From: Bacteroidota bacterium
GTDB taxonomy: Bacteria > Bacteroidota > Bacteroidia > Chitinophagales > LD1
Length of the DNA: 64,000 nucleotides
Reading direction: 5' to 3'
Assembly: GCA_016715625.1 (NCBI GenBank)
Contig: JADJZU010000008.1
Coordinates: forward strand, 48,006 to 112,005
Shown here: in pieces, positions 1 through 10,901 of the stretch
Numbering within the stretch: the stretch's first letter is position 1
How the letters are laid out: the number at the start of each line of letters is the position of its first letter
The notes under the pieces: model-generated
The model's input: only the letters and a program-made list of their open reading frames with translations
Told to the model about the DNA's origin: nothing
The model's database searches: none
Translations under genes and position numbers: made by a program

Positions 1-3000
1 GGTGTGGTGTATTCTCAAGCAGCAGCAGGTACATTTACATATACAGCGTCTGGTGTAGCTCCTAATCATGGCCCGTTTACTTTTTTCATAGAGACGCAAG
101 GCACTTACAATGATAATTGCGCAAACTGGTCGGTCAGCGCATGCGGAATGGCTACCATTTCTGGAACAATTACGGGTGGACTCACATATACTTCAGGCGG
201 TTTTTGTGGAGGTTCAGTAGGCAGTCCATATGTAGCAGGCAACAACCAGTGGTATGTATCGTGCTTTGAAGGTTCTAATTTTAATACTTATCGCGGCTAC
301 TATATGGAACCGGACCTTAATTTTAACTCTGCCAACAGATGGAGTACTGCCGGTAGCCCCTCCGATGCCCCAGGATACCAGGGCTGTCCCATAGGTGCTG
401 ACTATCATTCCACAGAATACAGAAGACAAGGCTTTCCTTGCGGATATTATTCTTTAAATATCCCAACACATGATGATGACATTAGTGTGTGGGTAGATAC
501 GGATGGTAATGGTACCTGGGATGGCCTCAATGCCTGGACGCACGTGGGCTGCTGCGATGCTCATAACAATATATGGACGGGGTTGCTCAACGCTAACTCC
601 ATTATTGCAATTCAAACCAAAGAGGGCGTAGGCGGCTCGCAAGTGGCAATGAATATTGTGCCCACATTTGCAGCAACAGCGGGTATCAACACCTGGAACG
701 TTCATGGCTTCACTCATACAGGGTACAACTTTGCAAACCTGTCTACTTTTTCTGGGCATTCGCATGTCGGCTACTACACCAACAGTGTGTTAGATATCAC
801 CTCTACAAATCAATGGTGTAGTACATGCTCTCCATCCGATGCTGTGGGATGGTATGGTTGCGTGTTAGGAGCCGATAATCACACAGTAGTATACAAGCGG
901 CAGGGGTTTCCGTGCAAAGTTTATCAGATTGATTTAAATGGGCATGATGATGGTGTTATGTGTTTTGTGAATGGCGTACAGGTATATTCATTGGATGGAT
1001 GCTGTGCTGACCGCGGAGTAATATGGACAGGTGTGTTGGGTCCTAACAGCACCGTTGAATTCAGGGTGATGGAAGGTGGCGGTGGCAGTAACCTTACAGT
1101 AGATTTTATAGAGATTGGCGACTTAGCCATTACAAGCAGCAGTGCAGCCTTATATTCCTGTGAGAGTCCACGTACTCTGACAGCTAATTATGGTGGAGGC
1201 ACCTGGAGCGGTCCGGGTGTTTCCGGAAATACGTTTAATCCGTCTGGTTCTGTAGGTAATCAAACTATAACATATACACTTGAAGGTTGCGCGGTTAACC
1301 AAACCATAAATGTACTTAGCCAACCGGGAAATGCATCTGTTTTTGGCAGCAACCAATGGAATATTTATGGGTATAACAGCACTGATTTGGTGACAAACTA
1401 TTACGGTTTTTATACAGATACCCGACTCAACGTAAATACACAAGACCGTTGGGACTTAGGCACACAGTCTCCTTCTAATGCTACTACCGGACCCAACGGC
1501 AATGGTTGGACTGGTTGTACCGTACCCCCCGATAATCACTCTTACCGTATCAGGCGGCAGGGATTCCCATGCGGACTGTATAACATTCAAGTGATGAACG
1601 ATGACAATTATAATGTATTGTTAAATGGCGCGTCAATACACGCTGGCGGATGCTGCACCAATCCTACGGGTGTGCTTTCAAACCGATTTTTGGGCACCAA
1701 CACTACCCTCGAGTTAACCATTGTAGAAGGTGGAGGTGGTTCATATGGAGGTTTTATCCTAACCAAAACTGCCGACTTAGCCATCACCTCTTCTAATGCT
1801 GCGATGTATAACTGCGATGCTGCAAGAGCGCTTACAGCCAACGCTGCGGGCGGAGTATGGAGCGGTCCGGGGGTGTCAGGTAGTAGCTTTAACCCATCGG
1901 GCTTAAGTGGAAATCAAACCATTACATATACCCTTGATGGCTGTTCTGTTACACAAACTATCAACGTATTAGGTAATGGCAATCCGGCAACATTTGGTGC
2001 CAACACCTGGAATGTGTATGGCTATAACGGAAATGATGTTAACCTAGGAGGAGGGTTGGCGTATAGAGGATATTATACCGAGCCTTTACTTTCCTATTCA
2101 TCCAGTAACCGATGGACCAATGCTCCCAGTGATGCATCCGGGTGGGTAGGTTGTGCTGTGAATGTTGATAATCACACAGTCGTTTCCAAACGCACCGGTG
2201 TACCCGCCAATGGAGTGTATTCGGTATCTGTTAACCAGCATGACGACAATTATCAATTCCACGTAGGTGGTGTCAACCAGTTTGAATCACCCTACTGCTG
2301 CATACTGCATACCGATATGCATACTCAATACATGGATGGAAATACCAACCTGGAGATGCGACATGTTGATGGTAGTGGACCATCCAGCCAAGGATTAACC
2401 TTTACTCTACAGAATCTAAATGCTACTGTAACCAAAACCGACAAAACGCTTTGCAATGTCAATAATGGTACTATTACCTTTTCTTCTCCTACTGGCGCAG
2501 TAGCCTCACCGGTCTTTAAATCAAACTTTAGTGCCGCTACAGGAGTTACCGTATCGGGCAGTGCCTCTGTCACCAGCGGGCTTTTACAATTAACCCCGAA
2601 TGCGGGTTCCCAATTAGGTGGAGCTATTTTTGCCAACGGCACTAATATGAATGGTAGCTCCTTTCGTGCCGAGTTTGATTTTCGGGTGTTTGATGGCAGT
2701 GCAGCTGATGGCTTTAGCTTCAACTATGCTAACATGGCCGGGCCACCCGCCAACTTTGGCGAAGGAGGGTGGGGAACGGGTTTAACCGTTAACTTCGTCA
2801 CTTACTCCGGTGCAGGAGGCCCGTATATTCGAGTGATGTATGGTGGAGTAGCCGTGAGTGGCAATATTGGTGTGGCTATTCGGGATGCTGCATTTCGCAA
2901 GTGCGTCATTTTCGTAAACAGCAGCAATCAGATTAGTGTATCGCACCGGTGGTGCTACCGACAATCACTGGATAGACAATCTGGTGATTAATGCCTATAA

Positions 3001-6000
3001 CCAATATGAATACAGCATAGATGGGACTACTTGGACCACCAATCCGTCATTCACAGGCCTGGCGACCGGTACTTATACCCCCCGTATCCGAAACAGAGCA
3101 TTCACAGCTTATCCTGTTAGCCTTACAGCGGTTACCATTTCTCAACCTGCTAACCCTACCGCTACTGTTGGTGTGTCCAATGTAACTTGTAACGGCAGCT
3201 CTAATGGTGTGGTGTCAGCTAATGCGACTGGCGCAGCGACACCTTATACTTATCTGTGGTCCACCGGTGGCACAACTGCAGTGCTCACGGGCCGTGCTGC
3301 AGGAACGTATAACGTAACCGTTACATCGGCTACCGGTTGTACTGCCTCAGCTACAGGTACAGTAACACAACCTGCTGCCATAGGATTATCTGCCTCCATT
3401 ACCAATGCCTCCTGTTTAGGAGTGTGCGATGGTGCTGTTAACTTGACAGTTAGTAGTGGAACGCCTTCTGCCAAACAACCGAATGCTCCTGATGTAGCCG
3501 CTAATCTGGTGCTATGGGCCAATGGAGATAACGGGGTGTTGCGCGATGCCGCTGCCGGTGTGGCACAGTGGAGCGATCTCAGCACATCGGGCAATCACAT
3601 TACGCAGGCTGCTGCAGGCAATCGTCCTTCCTTTTAGCACCAGCGTTATTAACGGTAGACCGGTGTTGAGATTTAATACATCGCAGTTTATGACCACTGC
3701 AGCTAGTTTCTCACAACCCTACACCATCTTTACTATATCTAAGATGAATAATGGTAGTGATCAGCGATTAATATCTTCCGCAGATGTAAACTGGCTAATG
3801 GGGAACTGGTCGGGGAGTCAAAACGTGATGCACAATAATGCTTGGTTACTGCTCCACCGGTCCAACACCTGATAACCTTCCACATATGTATGCAGCTACT
3901 AGTACGGGTGCTACAACTAATTTTTATGATTTTTCCACTCTTCTGGCTTCGGGTGCCGGTGGTTCCTCTGCAATCGGTCGCCTACAGTTAAATGGCTGGT
4001 TAAACGGATTGAACGAAATGTCCGATGCTGATGTGGCGGAGGTAATAGTTTACAACCGGGTATTAACCGCTGCAGAATTACAAGGTGTAAGAAACTACTT
4101 AGCCGCAAAATATGCTGTAGCCGGGTCTGGCGGCAGCGCTTATACTTACAATTGGTCAAATAGTGCTACAACCGAAGATATTAGTAGCCTGTGTGCCGGC
4201 GCATACTGATCACCGTTACTGATGGTAACGGTTTGCCGCAACTATTAGCCCATTAGTAAGTGCACGGTTGATAACACCGCACCGACCATCACCTGCCCTG
4301 CGAACATCAGTGTAAATGCCACTTAGCCGGCACTTGCGGGCGGTGGTTACCTACACGGCTCCAGTGGGCACGGATAACTGTCCGGGAGCGACAACAGCCA
4401 GAACTGCCGGCCCTGCCAGCTTGGCTCTACCTTCCGGTAGGCGTAACCACTGTTACCCATCGGGTAACAGCAAGCAACGGACAAACAGCCTCTTGCTCTT
4501 TCCACAGTAACGGTGGTAGACAATCAGGCACCGACCATTACCTGCCCTGCGAACATCAGTGTAAATGCCACAGCCGGCACTTGTGGGCGGTGGTTACCCA
4601 CACAGCACCAGTGGGCACGGATAACTGTCGGGAGCGACAACAACCAGAACTGCGGACCAGCCAGTGGTTCTACCTTCCCGGTAGGCGTAACTACTGTTAC
4701 CCATCAGGTAACAGCCAAGCTCGGACAAACAGCCTCTTTGTTCCCTTTCCACAGTAACGGTGGTAGAGCAATCAGGCACCGACCATCACCTGCCCTGCGA
4801 ACATCAGTGTAAATGCCACAGCCGGCACTTGAGGGCCGGTGGTTACCTACACGCCGGCTCCAGTAGGCGCGGATAACTGTCCGGGAGCGACAACAACCAG
4901 AACTGCGGCCCTGCCGGCGGCTCTCCTGCCGGTAGGCGTAACTTAACTGTTACCCTCGCAGGTAACAGCAAGCAATAGACAAATAGCCTCTTGCTCTTTC
5001 ACAGTAACGGTGGTAGACAATCTGGAACCGACCATCACCTGCCCTGCGAACATCAGTGTAAATGCCACAGCGGTACTTGTGGAGCCCGGTGGTTACCTAC
5101 GGCTCCTGTGGCACGGATAACTGTCCGGGAGCGACAACAACCAGAACTGCCGGCCCTGCCAGGCTCAGCCTTCCGGTATTAGGCGCTAACAACGGTTACC
5201 CACCAGGTAACAGCAAACAACGGACGACAATACTCTTGCTCTTTCACGAGTAACAGTCGTAGACAATCAGGCACCGACCATCACCTGCCCTGCGAACATC
5301 AGTGTAAATACTACAGCCCGGCGCTGGCGGGCGGTGGTTACCTACACGGCGCCAGTAGGCACGGATAACTGTCCGGGAGCGACAACAACCAGAACTGCCG
5401 GCCCGGCGAGTAGTCTCCAACCTTCCCCGGTAGGCGTAATAACTGTTACCCATCCAGGTAACAGCGGCCAACGGACAAACAGCCTCTTGCTCTTTCACCA
5501 GTAACAGTGAAAGTAGACAATCAGGCACAAACCATCACCTGCCCTGCGAACATCCCAGTGTAAATGCCACACCAGCACTTGTGGGCGGTGGTTACCTACA
5601 CGGCTCCTGTGGGCACGGATAACTGTCGGGGCGACAACAACCAGAACTGCTAGGTCCTGCCAGCGGCTCTACCTTCCCGGTGGGCGTAACCACTGTTACC
5701 CATCCAGGTAACGGCAACCAACGGCGACAAACAGCCCTCTTGCTCTTTCACAGCGGCAGTGGTAGACAATCAGGCACCGACCATCACCTGCCCCTGCGAA
5801 CATCAGTGTAAATGCCACAGCCGGCACTTGTGGAGCGGTTGGTTACTACACGGCTCCTGTGGGCCGGATAACTGTCGGGCGACAACAACCAGAACTGCCG
5901 GTACTGCCAGTGGTTCTACCTTCCCGGTAGGCGCCACCCCTCGCCAACCCACCGGGTAGCGGATGCCGGTGGACAAACAGCTAGCTGCTCCTTTACCGTA

Positions 6001-7975
6001 ACAGTAACAGACTAACCAAAATCCTGTTTTAGGGCATGTCCGGCTAATGTTGTTCGTATGCGAAACAAACCCGGTGGTTACATTTTCAACGCCATCAGCA
6101 GTGACAACTGTCCCGGAGTTACCGTATCACAAATTACCCGGTTTGCCGAGCGGTTCCAGGTTACCTCCAGGCACTACCACCCAACACCTTCCGTGCTACC
6201 GTGCCTATGGCGATCTATCGGCACCTGCGGTTACTACGGTAACGGTTGTTCAACAAATAGCCTCCGGTTAGTGCCGCTGCTTCCGCCAATCCGATTTGCG
6301 GGCGGCACATTAAACCTTTCGGCAACTCCTGTAGGCGGCACCAACGAAGGTGTTTACACCGTGAAAGCATTAATGCCTGTCACCCGGGTCCGGGAGGACT
6401 GACCGCCAGCACCGCCTCGGTGAACATCCACCACGACTTCGGCTTTGTCTCTTCGGTGACGGTGAACCCGAATCCGGTGTGCGAAGGCTCGAGCATTACC
6501 CTGTCGGCCACCTTTGGCAATGGCACCCCGACCGATGCCACCTACAACTGGTCGGGTCCGAACGGCTTTACCTCCACAGCCGCCAGCCCAACGCGCAGCA
6601 ACATGCAGGTAGCAGACGCAGGCAGCTACGATGTAACAGTGAGCAATGTCTGCCACCCCGGAGGACAATCCAACGGAGCGATAGCCTCCCTGCAACCGGT
6701 GATTAATGCCACGATAGCGGTAGACGAGTGCATGGGCACCAGCCCCACGGATAAATACTACCTTTTGGTGACGGGTAGCGGAGGCACGGGCACCCTGAGC
6801 TACAGCGGCACTCCGGTGATCAGCGTAGGCAACCAGAAAGTCTACTACGAACCGGCCGGCAGCACGGTCAACGTGACCATCACCGACCAGGCCGCACCGA
6901 CCAATTGCACCAAAACAGTGAGCGTGACCGCCCCGAGCGGCCATCCGCTGGATATACCGCTGACCGCCAACGTCACCAGTTCGGTGAGTGTCAACTGCTA
7001 CGATGTAGACTTAGACCGCTGGATCACCTTTAGAGACAACAGCAACAATGCCATCCTCTCCATCAATGACAACATCAACGGAGGGGCGGTAAACAATAAC
7101 CTGGGACTGGTAAACGTGACGGTTTACAAAGACGCGGTGGAACCTGCGACCTACACCACCGGCCCCAACTGCCAGACCTTTACGGACTTCAAAGCCATGA
7201 AGCGCCACTTTATGATTACCACGCAATCCGCCCACGGTGGGCGAGCCGGTGGGCGTAAGGCTTTACTTTACCCAGGCAGAAGCCAATGAACTGCGCACCG
7301 CCACGCTGGGCAACAATGGCAATGCCCCGGGTCTGCCCTGCACACAGAATGATGACTTTAGCGTCGAGTTCAGTGAATTCTGGCTGCATGGCAGCTACCA
7401 TGGGGCACCGCTGCCGGTAGAGATGATCTACTTCCAGGCGGAGGCGGTGAACAACAGCTATATACAACTGAGCTGGGCTACGGCCATAGAGATTAACAAC
7501 GATGGTTTTATGGTAGAGCGCAGCACCGATGCCCAAACCTGGAGCAACATCGGCTGGGTAGAGGGCCACGACAATGCCACCGTGCAGCACGACTACAGCT
7601 TTAACGACTACAACGTAGAGGCAAATGTGCGCTACTACTACCGGTTGAAACAGCTGGACAATGACGGGCAGTTTGAATACACCACAATCGTGAGTGAGAT
7701 GATTACCGCGCAGAGCACCTTTGCGGTGAAAGACTTTGTTGCCGAACCCTACGATGAACAACACGAGCCTGTTGGTGAGCAGCAGCGAAGCACAGGAGAT
7801 AGAAGTGAAGTTTTACGACATTCTGGGTCAGGTAGTGAGCAGCAGCAAACACGCGCTGCACACGGGTGGCAATCAGCTTACGTTCAGTCTGGAGCATCTG
7901 GCAGCGGGCACCTACACAGCTGTAGTGACCAGCCACAACGAAGTCTACAGCAAGAAACTGGTGGTGACCAGATAG
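1..7975 (+). CDS. Giant T9SS-secreted multidomain adhesin-like protein (5' partial, frameshifted)
   Basis: The reading frame is open from the first bases, so the N-terminus lies outside the window. Domains in order: four Cys-rich PA14-like modules (about 241-2420) separated after copies 2 and 3 by short Ig-like segments; an L-type-lectin-like domain (about 2500-2985, ADGFSF, GTGLTVNF); SprB-type repeats (about 3150-3460); a LamG/ConA-like domain (about 3480-4130, ending in LRNYL-like and AAKYAV motifs); seven HYR repeats plus a divergent eighth (4281-6260); Ig-like domains (6300-6700); a segment I do not recognise; a fibronectin-like stretch; and a T9SS type A sorting domain (about 7736-7975, VLPNP start, FYDILGQVV, KKLVVTR end). 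The frame changes near 2940, 3636, 3845, several times between 4200 and 6420, near 7230 and near 7735. Each change restores the domain pattern, so I treat them as sequence errors. It is probably a cell-surface or released adhesin. Codons from about 4260 onward are clearly more GC-rich. Confidence 0.8.
241..2420 (+). repeat. Four copies of a Cys-rich PA14-like module
   Basis: Four diverged protein modules of about 140 residues start near 241, 685, 1348 and 1999. Shared landmarks are W-N-(I/V)-x-G-(Y/F), G-(Y/F)-Y, RW, PSDA followed by GW-x-GC, DNH, a basic pair then GFPCG or G(V)PANG, G-x-Y, DD, a central G, a CC pair, G-x-L-G-x-N-(S/T)-x-(L/V)-E, and a GGGGS-like segment near the end. The order G-x-Y, DD, N-G and the final EGGGGS recalls PA14-type carbohydrate-binding folds, but the Cys pairs and the DNH motif are additional. 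The PA14 relationship is an inference from pattern only. Confidence 0.6.
4281..6013 (+). repeat. Seven tandem HYR repeats of about 249 bp
   Basis: Units begin at 4281, 4530, 4778, 5027, 5273, 5527 and 5776, each with a variant of ACCGACCATCACCTGCCCTG. The intact translation of a unit runs from PTITCPANISVNAT through VVTYTAP, DNCPGAT and GSTFPVG to SFTVTVVDNQA, which is the hyalin repeat (HYR) pattern of about 83 residues. A divergent eighth unit follows to about 6260. Nearly every unit contains its own one- or two-base indels, far more than elsewhere in the window. This fits poor consensus over near-identical tandem copies, and the true copy number may differ. Confidence 0.85.
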
Positions 7976-8010
7976 TGCTGTTCTGTTAAACGGTATTTAA
8001 TTAGTAAAAA

Positions 8011-8045
8011 TCAAAGAACGCCTCCACCTTGGAGGCGTTCTTTGA
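8011..8045. terminator. Bidirectional intrinsic terminator
   Basis: A perfect 15-bp stem (8011-8025 with 8031-8045) closes a 5-nt loop. The stem has A-rich and T-rich outer ends on both strands. It sits between the convergent giant T9SS gene and the alpha/beta hydrolase gene and can serve both. Confidence 0.85.
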
Positions 8046-8053
8046 TTTTGTTT

Positions 8054-8923
8054 CTATTGGAGAAATTCAACAATCTTTTGGATTACTTCTTTACTACGAA
8101 TAATCTTGTTGTGGCCGGCTCCATTGGTTTTTAATCGTTCAAAGTAGGGCTGCGTGTCCAGAAACTCTTCTATGTCTGTCGGGGGGATTTCTTCATCCTG
8201 CGCATCGTATATCATCAGCGATTTTGCTGCTTTTATCTTCTCTTTTCGCTTCGTCAAGTCCATACTTTCGATGGGCACATTAAATTCTTCCTCCATACCC
8301 TTGTAAAATAGCCGTTGCATTTTTACGGGTACCTTCAACATACTAAATACACCATCAAAGAATTTTTTGGATGCAATAGGGGTAGCAATCATTACGAATC
8401 GTTTCACATGAATCTTATATTCCATGAGCAGATAGGCGGATGCACCACCACCCATGGAATGACCGATAATGGCATAAGGCGCTCCTGTTTTTTCAAATAG
8501 AGCGTGCATGGTTTCTTTAAAATGAAGTAGGTTGGTCACTTTCCCGTCACTACCACCATGTGCAGGACCATCCATGGCCCAAACTCTATATCCTTCCTGC
8601 ACAAGCGCTGGTATCAACTTATAAAAATCAAGGGCCATGCCTTCCCAGCCATGTATCAGGAATACTGTTTTATCTCCTTTGCCCCATTCATAGTATTTTA
8701 CCCGAAGTTTGGATTTTGTGTTTCTGAATTCCGCTACCTTGATAACATGTTTGTGTGCCTGTTTCAGCAATTCGGTATGCGGTGGCCGTAGGTTTCTCTT
8801 TTTGGGAGTGAACACCAATTTAACCATGATACTAATGGCGGTGGCCGGGGCGATGTCTCCGGCAATGGAAAAAAAGCGTTGCAGCCACTTAATTTTTGGA
8901 GGTATTTCTCTTGGTTCAGCCAT
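8054..8923 (-). CDS. Alpha/beta hydrolase
   Basis: A 289-residue protein of the alpha/beta hydrolase fold. The oxyanion-hole region is LIHGWEG (about residue 90), the nucleophile elbow is GHSMGG, and later candidates for the acid and the histidine are DAQDEE and GAGHNK, so the Ser-Asp-His triad looks complete. There is no clear signal peptide. The N-terminal 60 residues are hydrophobic in part and precede the hydrolase core. The substrate cannot be told from sequence; related proteins are carboxylesterases or lysophospholipase-like enzymes. It lies 3 bp downstream of the cyclophilin gene on the same strand and is probably cotranscribed with it, ending at a strong bidirectional terminator. Confidence 0.85.
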   Translation of the reverse strand: MAEPREIPPKIKWLQRFFSIAGDIAPATAISIMVKLVFTPKKRNLRPPHTELLKQAHKHVIKVAEFRNTKSKLRVKYYEWGKGDKTVFLIHGWEGMALDFYKLIPALVQEGYRVWAMDGPAHGGSDGKVTNLLHFKETMHALFEKTGAPYAIIGHSMGGGASAYLLMEYKIHVKRFVMIATPIASKKFFDGVFSMLKVPVKMQRLFYKGMEEEFNVPIESMDLTKRKEKIKAAKSLMIYDAQDEEIPPTDIEEFLDTQPYFERLKTNGAGHNKIIRSKEVIQKIVEFLQ

Positions 8924-8926
8924 CTT

Positions 8927-9919
8927 TTATCGGTGCGGTAGTTTATTGATTTTCGACATGGTGAAGATACGACCGGTAACGGCATCCATGTAGGAGAATG
9001 TTTTAGGAGTAAGTAAATTTATCTCACTGCATTGAATCATCTTTTCGTAACGTTCCAGAAGATAGGTGATACCGGTCAGGGTTTTATCGGTTTCGGCAAT
9101 GCAGTTATCGGCAAAAAAATAATCGGAGGCAGTAAATACATTTTCTCCATCACTCATGTGATAATAATGGTAAACTTTTCCCCGCTTGAAAACTGTGTAG
9201 GTATTGGAGTCCGTATTGCTTTGCCAGATGCCTTGAAGTAAACGGTCTTTTTCAGAATAAGGGTATGCGGATGTTCGGGGAACCACCGCGGTGTGCAATA
9301 TGTATACAGGTGTTTTAGGTCGATCATTAGAATCGGTTGATATAGCTGCAATGCTGTCAACTACTTGCATGCCACTAATCACTTCCCCAAAAACGGTGTA
9401 TCGTGAATCGAGATGAGGAATGCCGCCATTGGTTCGGTAAATGTTTTTTATTGAATCGGGAATGACGTATCCATTAGTGCGTTGCTTGGCCTTAAAAAAA
9501 GTAGAGTCATTGGCCGTTTTGCCTTGTACGATGTAAAACTGACAAGCCGAAGAGGCTTTCATAGGATTATCGTCACGCGCCATGCCCAATGCCCCTCGTT
9601 TATGAAAATATTGTTGCGGATAAATTTCTGCCGGAATGCTATAGCCCAAGTCGCCATCGCCCAGTAGGGCAGTATCCGCAGCTGATTTGGAATCGGGGTC
9701 TCCGGCTTGTATCACAAATCCTTGGATGACTCTGTGAAATAGTAATGAATCGAAGAAGTTTGTTTTAGCCAGGCGAATAAAGTTGTCGCGGTGCTTTGGC
9801 GTGCCATCGTAGAGCAGCAGTTCTATTTTGCCATAATTGGTTTCGATACGTACGCGATAGGTTTGCGCCTGCGAAACAAGGATTGTCAGCAGGAAGAAAA
9901 ACAGCCAAGAGAATCGCAT
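8927..9919 (-). CDS. Secreted cyclophilin-type peptidyl-prolyl isomerase
   Basis: The start at 9919 gives MRFSWLFFFLL and cleavage near SQAQ, a typical Sec signal peptide; the frame extends upstream to 10015 but would run into the divergent gene. The cyclophilin core covers about residues 25-215: FHRVIQGFVIQAGDP, SACQFYIV and YTVFGEVISGMQVVD are family hallmarks. It should catalyse cis-trans isomerisation of prolyl bonds in exported proteins. About 110 C-terminal residues form an extra domain with no assignment from me. The gene is divergent from sua5 with only 19 bp between start codons. Confidence 0.9.
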   Translation of the reverse strand: MRFSWLFFFLLTILVSQAQTYRVRIETNYGKIELLLYDGTPKHRDNFIRLAKTNFFDSLLFHRVIQGFVIQAGDPDSKSAADTALLGDGDLGYSIPAEIYPQQYFHKRGALGMARDDNPMKASSACQFYIVQGKTANDSTFFKAKQRTNGYVIPDSIKNIYRTNGGIPHLDSRYTVFGEVISGMQVVDSIAAISTDSNDRPKTPVYILHTAVVPRTSAYPYSEKDRLLQGIWQSNTDSNTYTVFKRGKVYHYYHMSDGENVFTASDYFFADNCIAETDKTLTGITYLLERYEKMIQCSEINLLTPKTFSYMDAVTGRIFTMSKINKLPHR

Positions 9920-9924
9920 AACAT

Positions 9925-9932
9925 TATTTTTG
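9925..9932 (+). promoter_or_regulatory. Candidate -7 box for sua5
   Basis: TATTTTTG matches TAnnTTTG exactly. It ends 6 nt before the ATG at 9939, so the transcript would be leaderless or nearly so. It also overlaps the TTG at 9930 that could be mistaken for a start. No clear -33 element is visible. Confidence 0.5.
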
Positions 9933-9938
9933 TCGCAG

Positions 9939-10901
9939 ATGCAGACGATTATCGGAAAAGATTTGAACGAAGCAAAGATACTGCTACAAAGAAACGAAGT
10001 AGTGGGAATTCCCACAGAAACGGTTTATGGTTTGGCTGCGAATGCTTTGAACTCTGAAGCAGTGCTCAAAATATTTACAGTAAAAGAACGGCCGCATTTT
10101 GACCCGCTCATTGTACACACACATGCCATTGGAGAAATCGAAAAGTATGTGTCTGAATTTCCGGCAAAAGCAAGAATGTTGTTGGAGGCATTTTCGCCCG
10201 GTCCACTGACTGTGTTGCTGAGAAAAAAAGCGGTCATTCCGGATTTGGTAACCTCAGGGCTCGATACGGTTGCCATGCGCATACCCAAACAGGAACTTAG
10301 CCTACAACTTTTGCGTCAGCTTGACTTCCCTTTGGCTGCACCTAGTGCCAATCCATTTGGATATATTAGTCCTACTTCTGCTGCCCATGTTTATCACCAG
10401 TTAAACGGTAAAATACCCTATATTTTAGATGGCGGTTCGTGTCAAGTGGGCGTGGAATCTACTATTGTGGGATTTGAAAACAATCAGGTGATTGTGTACC
10501 GCTTAGGGGGACTTTCCTTGGAAGACTTAGAAAGAGTTGCCGGTACCGTTATTGTGAATTCAATCAGTAGTAGCAATCCCGTGTCTCCGGGTTTGCTGAA
10601 AAGTCATTATGCGCCCCGTACACCCTTTCGGCTGGTTACTGCAAGTGAAGCGGCATCGCTGAATTTGCAAAAGAATTCGGCTGTGATTGGTTTCAATGAA
10701 TGGCTACCCGTTGTTCCGAAAGATCAACAGTTTCTGCTTTCGGAAAAGGGCAATTTGAATGAAGCTGCAAAGAATCTTTTTGCGGTTATGCGTCAACTGG
10801 ATCAAATGCAGCTGGATGAGATAGTGGCAGTTGAATTTCCGGAAATTGGTTTGGGGAAAGCGATAAATGATCGGCTGCAAAGAGCTGCTGCAAAGCATTA
10901 A
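9939..10901 (+). CDS. sua5: L-threonylcarbamoyladenylate synthase (Sua5 type)
   Basis: Sua5/YrdC/YwlC family enzyme that makes threonylcarbamoyl-AMP from threonine, bicarbonate and ATP, the first step of the universal t6A37 tRNA modification. The N-terminal YrdC domain (about residues 1-200) shows VGIPTETVYGLA, KERP, PGPLT and APSAN-x-FG. The additional C-terminal Sua5 domain (about 230-320) follows a linker containing SPG and HYAP, making the roughly 320-residue long form. I choose ATG 9939 because an upstream TTG lies inside a promoter-like box. Its stop codon overlaps the stop of the convergent yqgE. Confidence 0.93.
   Translation: MQTIIGKDLNEAKILLQRNEVVGIPTETVYGLAANALNSEAVLKIFTVKERPHFDPLIVHTHAIGEIEKYVSEFPAKARMLLEAFSPGPLTVLLRKKAVIPDLVTSGLDTVAMRIPKQELSLQLLRQLDFPLAAPSANPFGYISPTSAAHVYHQLNGKIPYILDGGSCQVGVESTIVGFENNQVIVYRLGGLSLEDLERVAGTVIVNSISSSNPVSPGLLKSHYAPRTPFRLVTASEAASLNLQKNSAVIGFNEWLPVVPKDQQFLLSEKGNLNEAAKNLFAVMRQLDQMQLDEIVAVEFPEIGLGKAINDRLQRAAAKH
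9973..9980 (-). promoter_or_regulatory. Candidate -7 box for the cyclophilin gene
   Basis: Read on the minus strand, TATCTTTG matches TAnnTTTG exactly and lies about 54 nt before the start codon, inside the 5' end of the divergent sua5 coding region. No -33 element is evident. Confidence 0.4.

Noticed and set aside
4281..6013. CRISPR array or insertion-sequence repeats
   Set aside because: Units are about 249 bp, directly adjacent without spacers, and encode HYR protein repeats once indels are allowed for.
6354..7764. Long minus-strand open frames opposite the 3' half of the first giant gene
   Set aside because: They lie opposite conserved T9SS-protein sequence, have no recognisable domains, and arise from the GC-rich codon use of the plus-strand gene.
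9930..9938. TTG 9930 as the sua5 start
   Set aside because: The TTG is part of a TATTTTTG promoter-like box; the ATG at 9939 begins the conserved protein.
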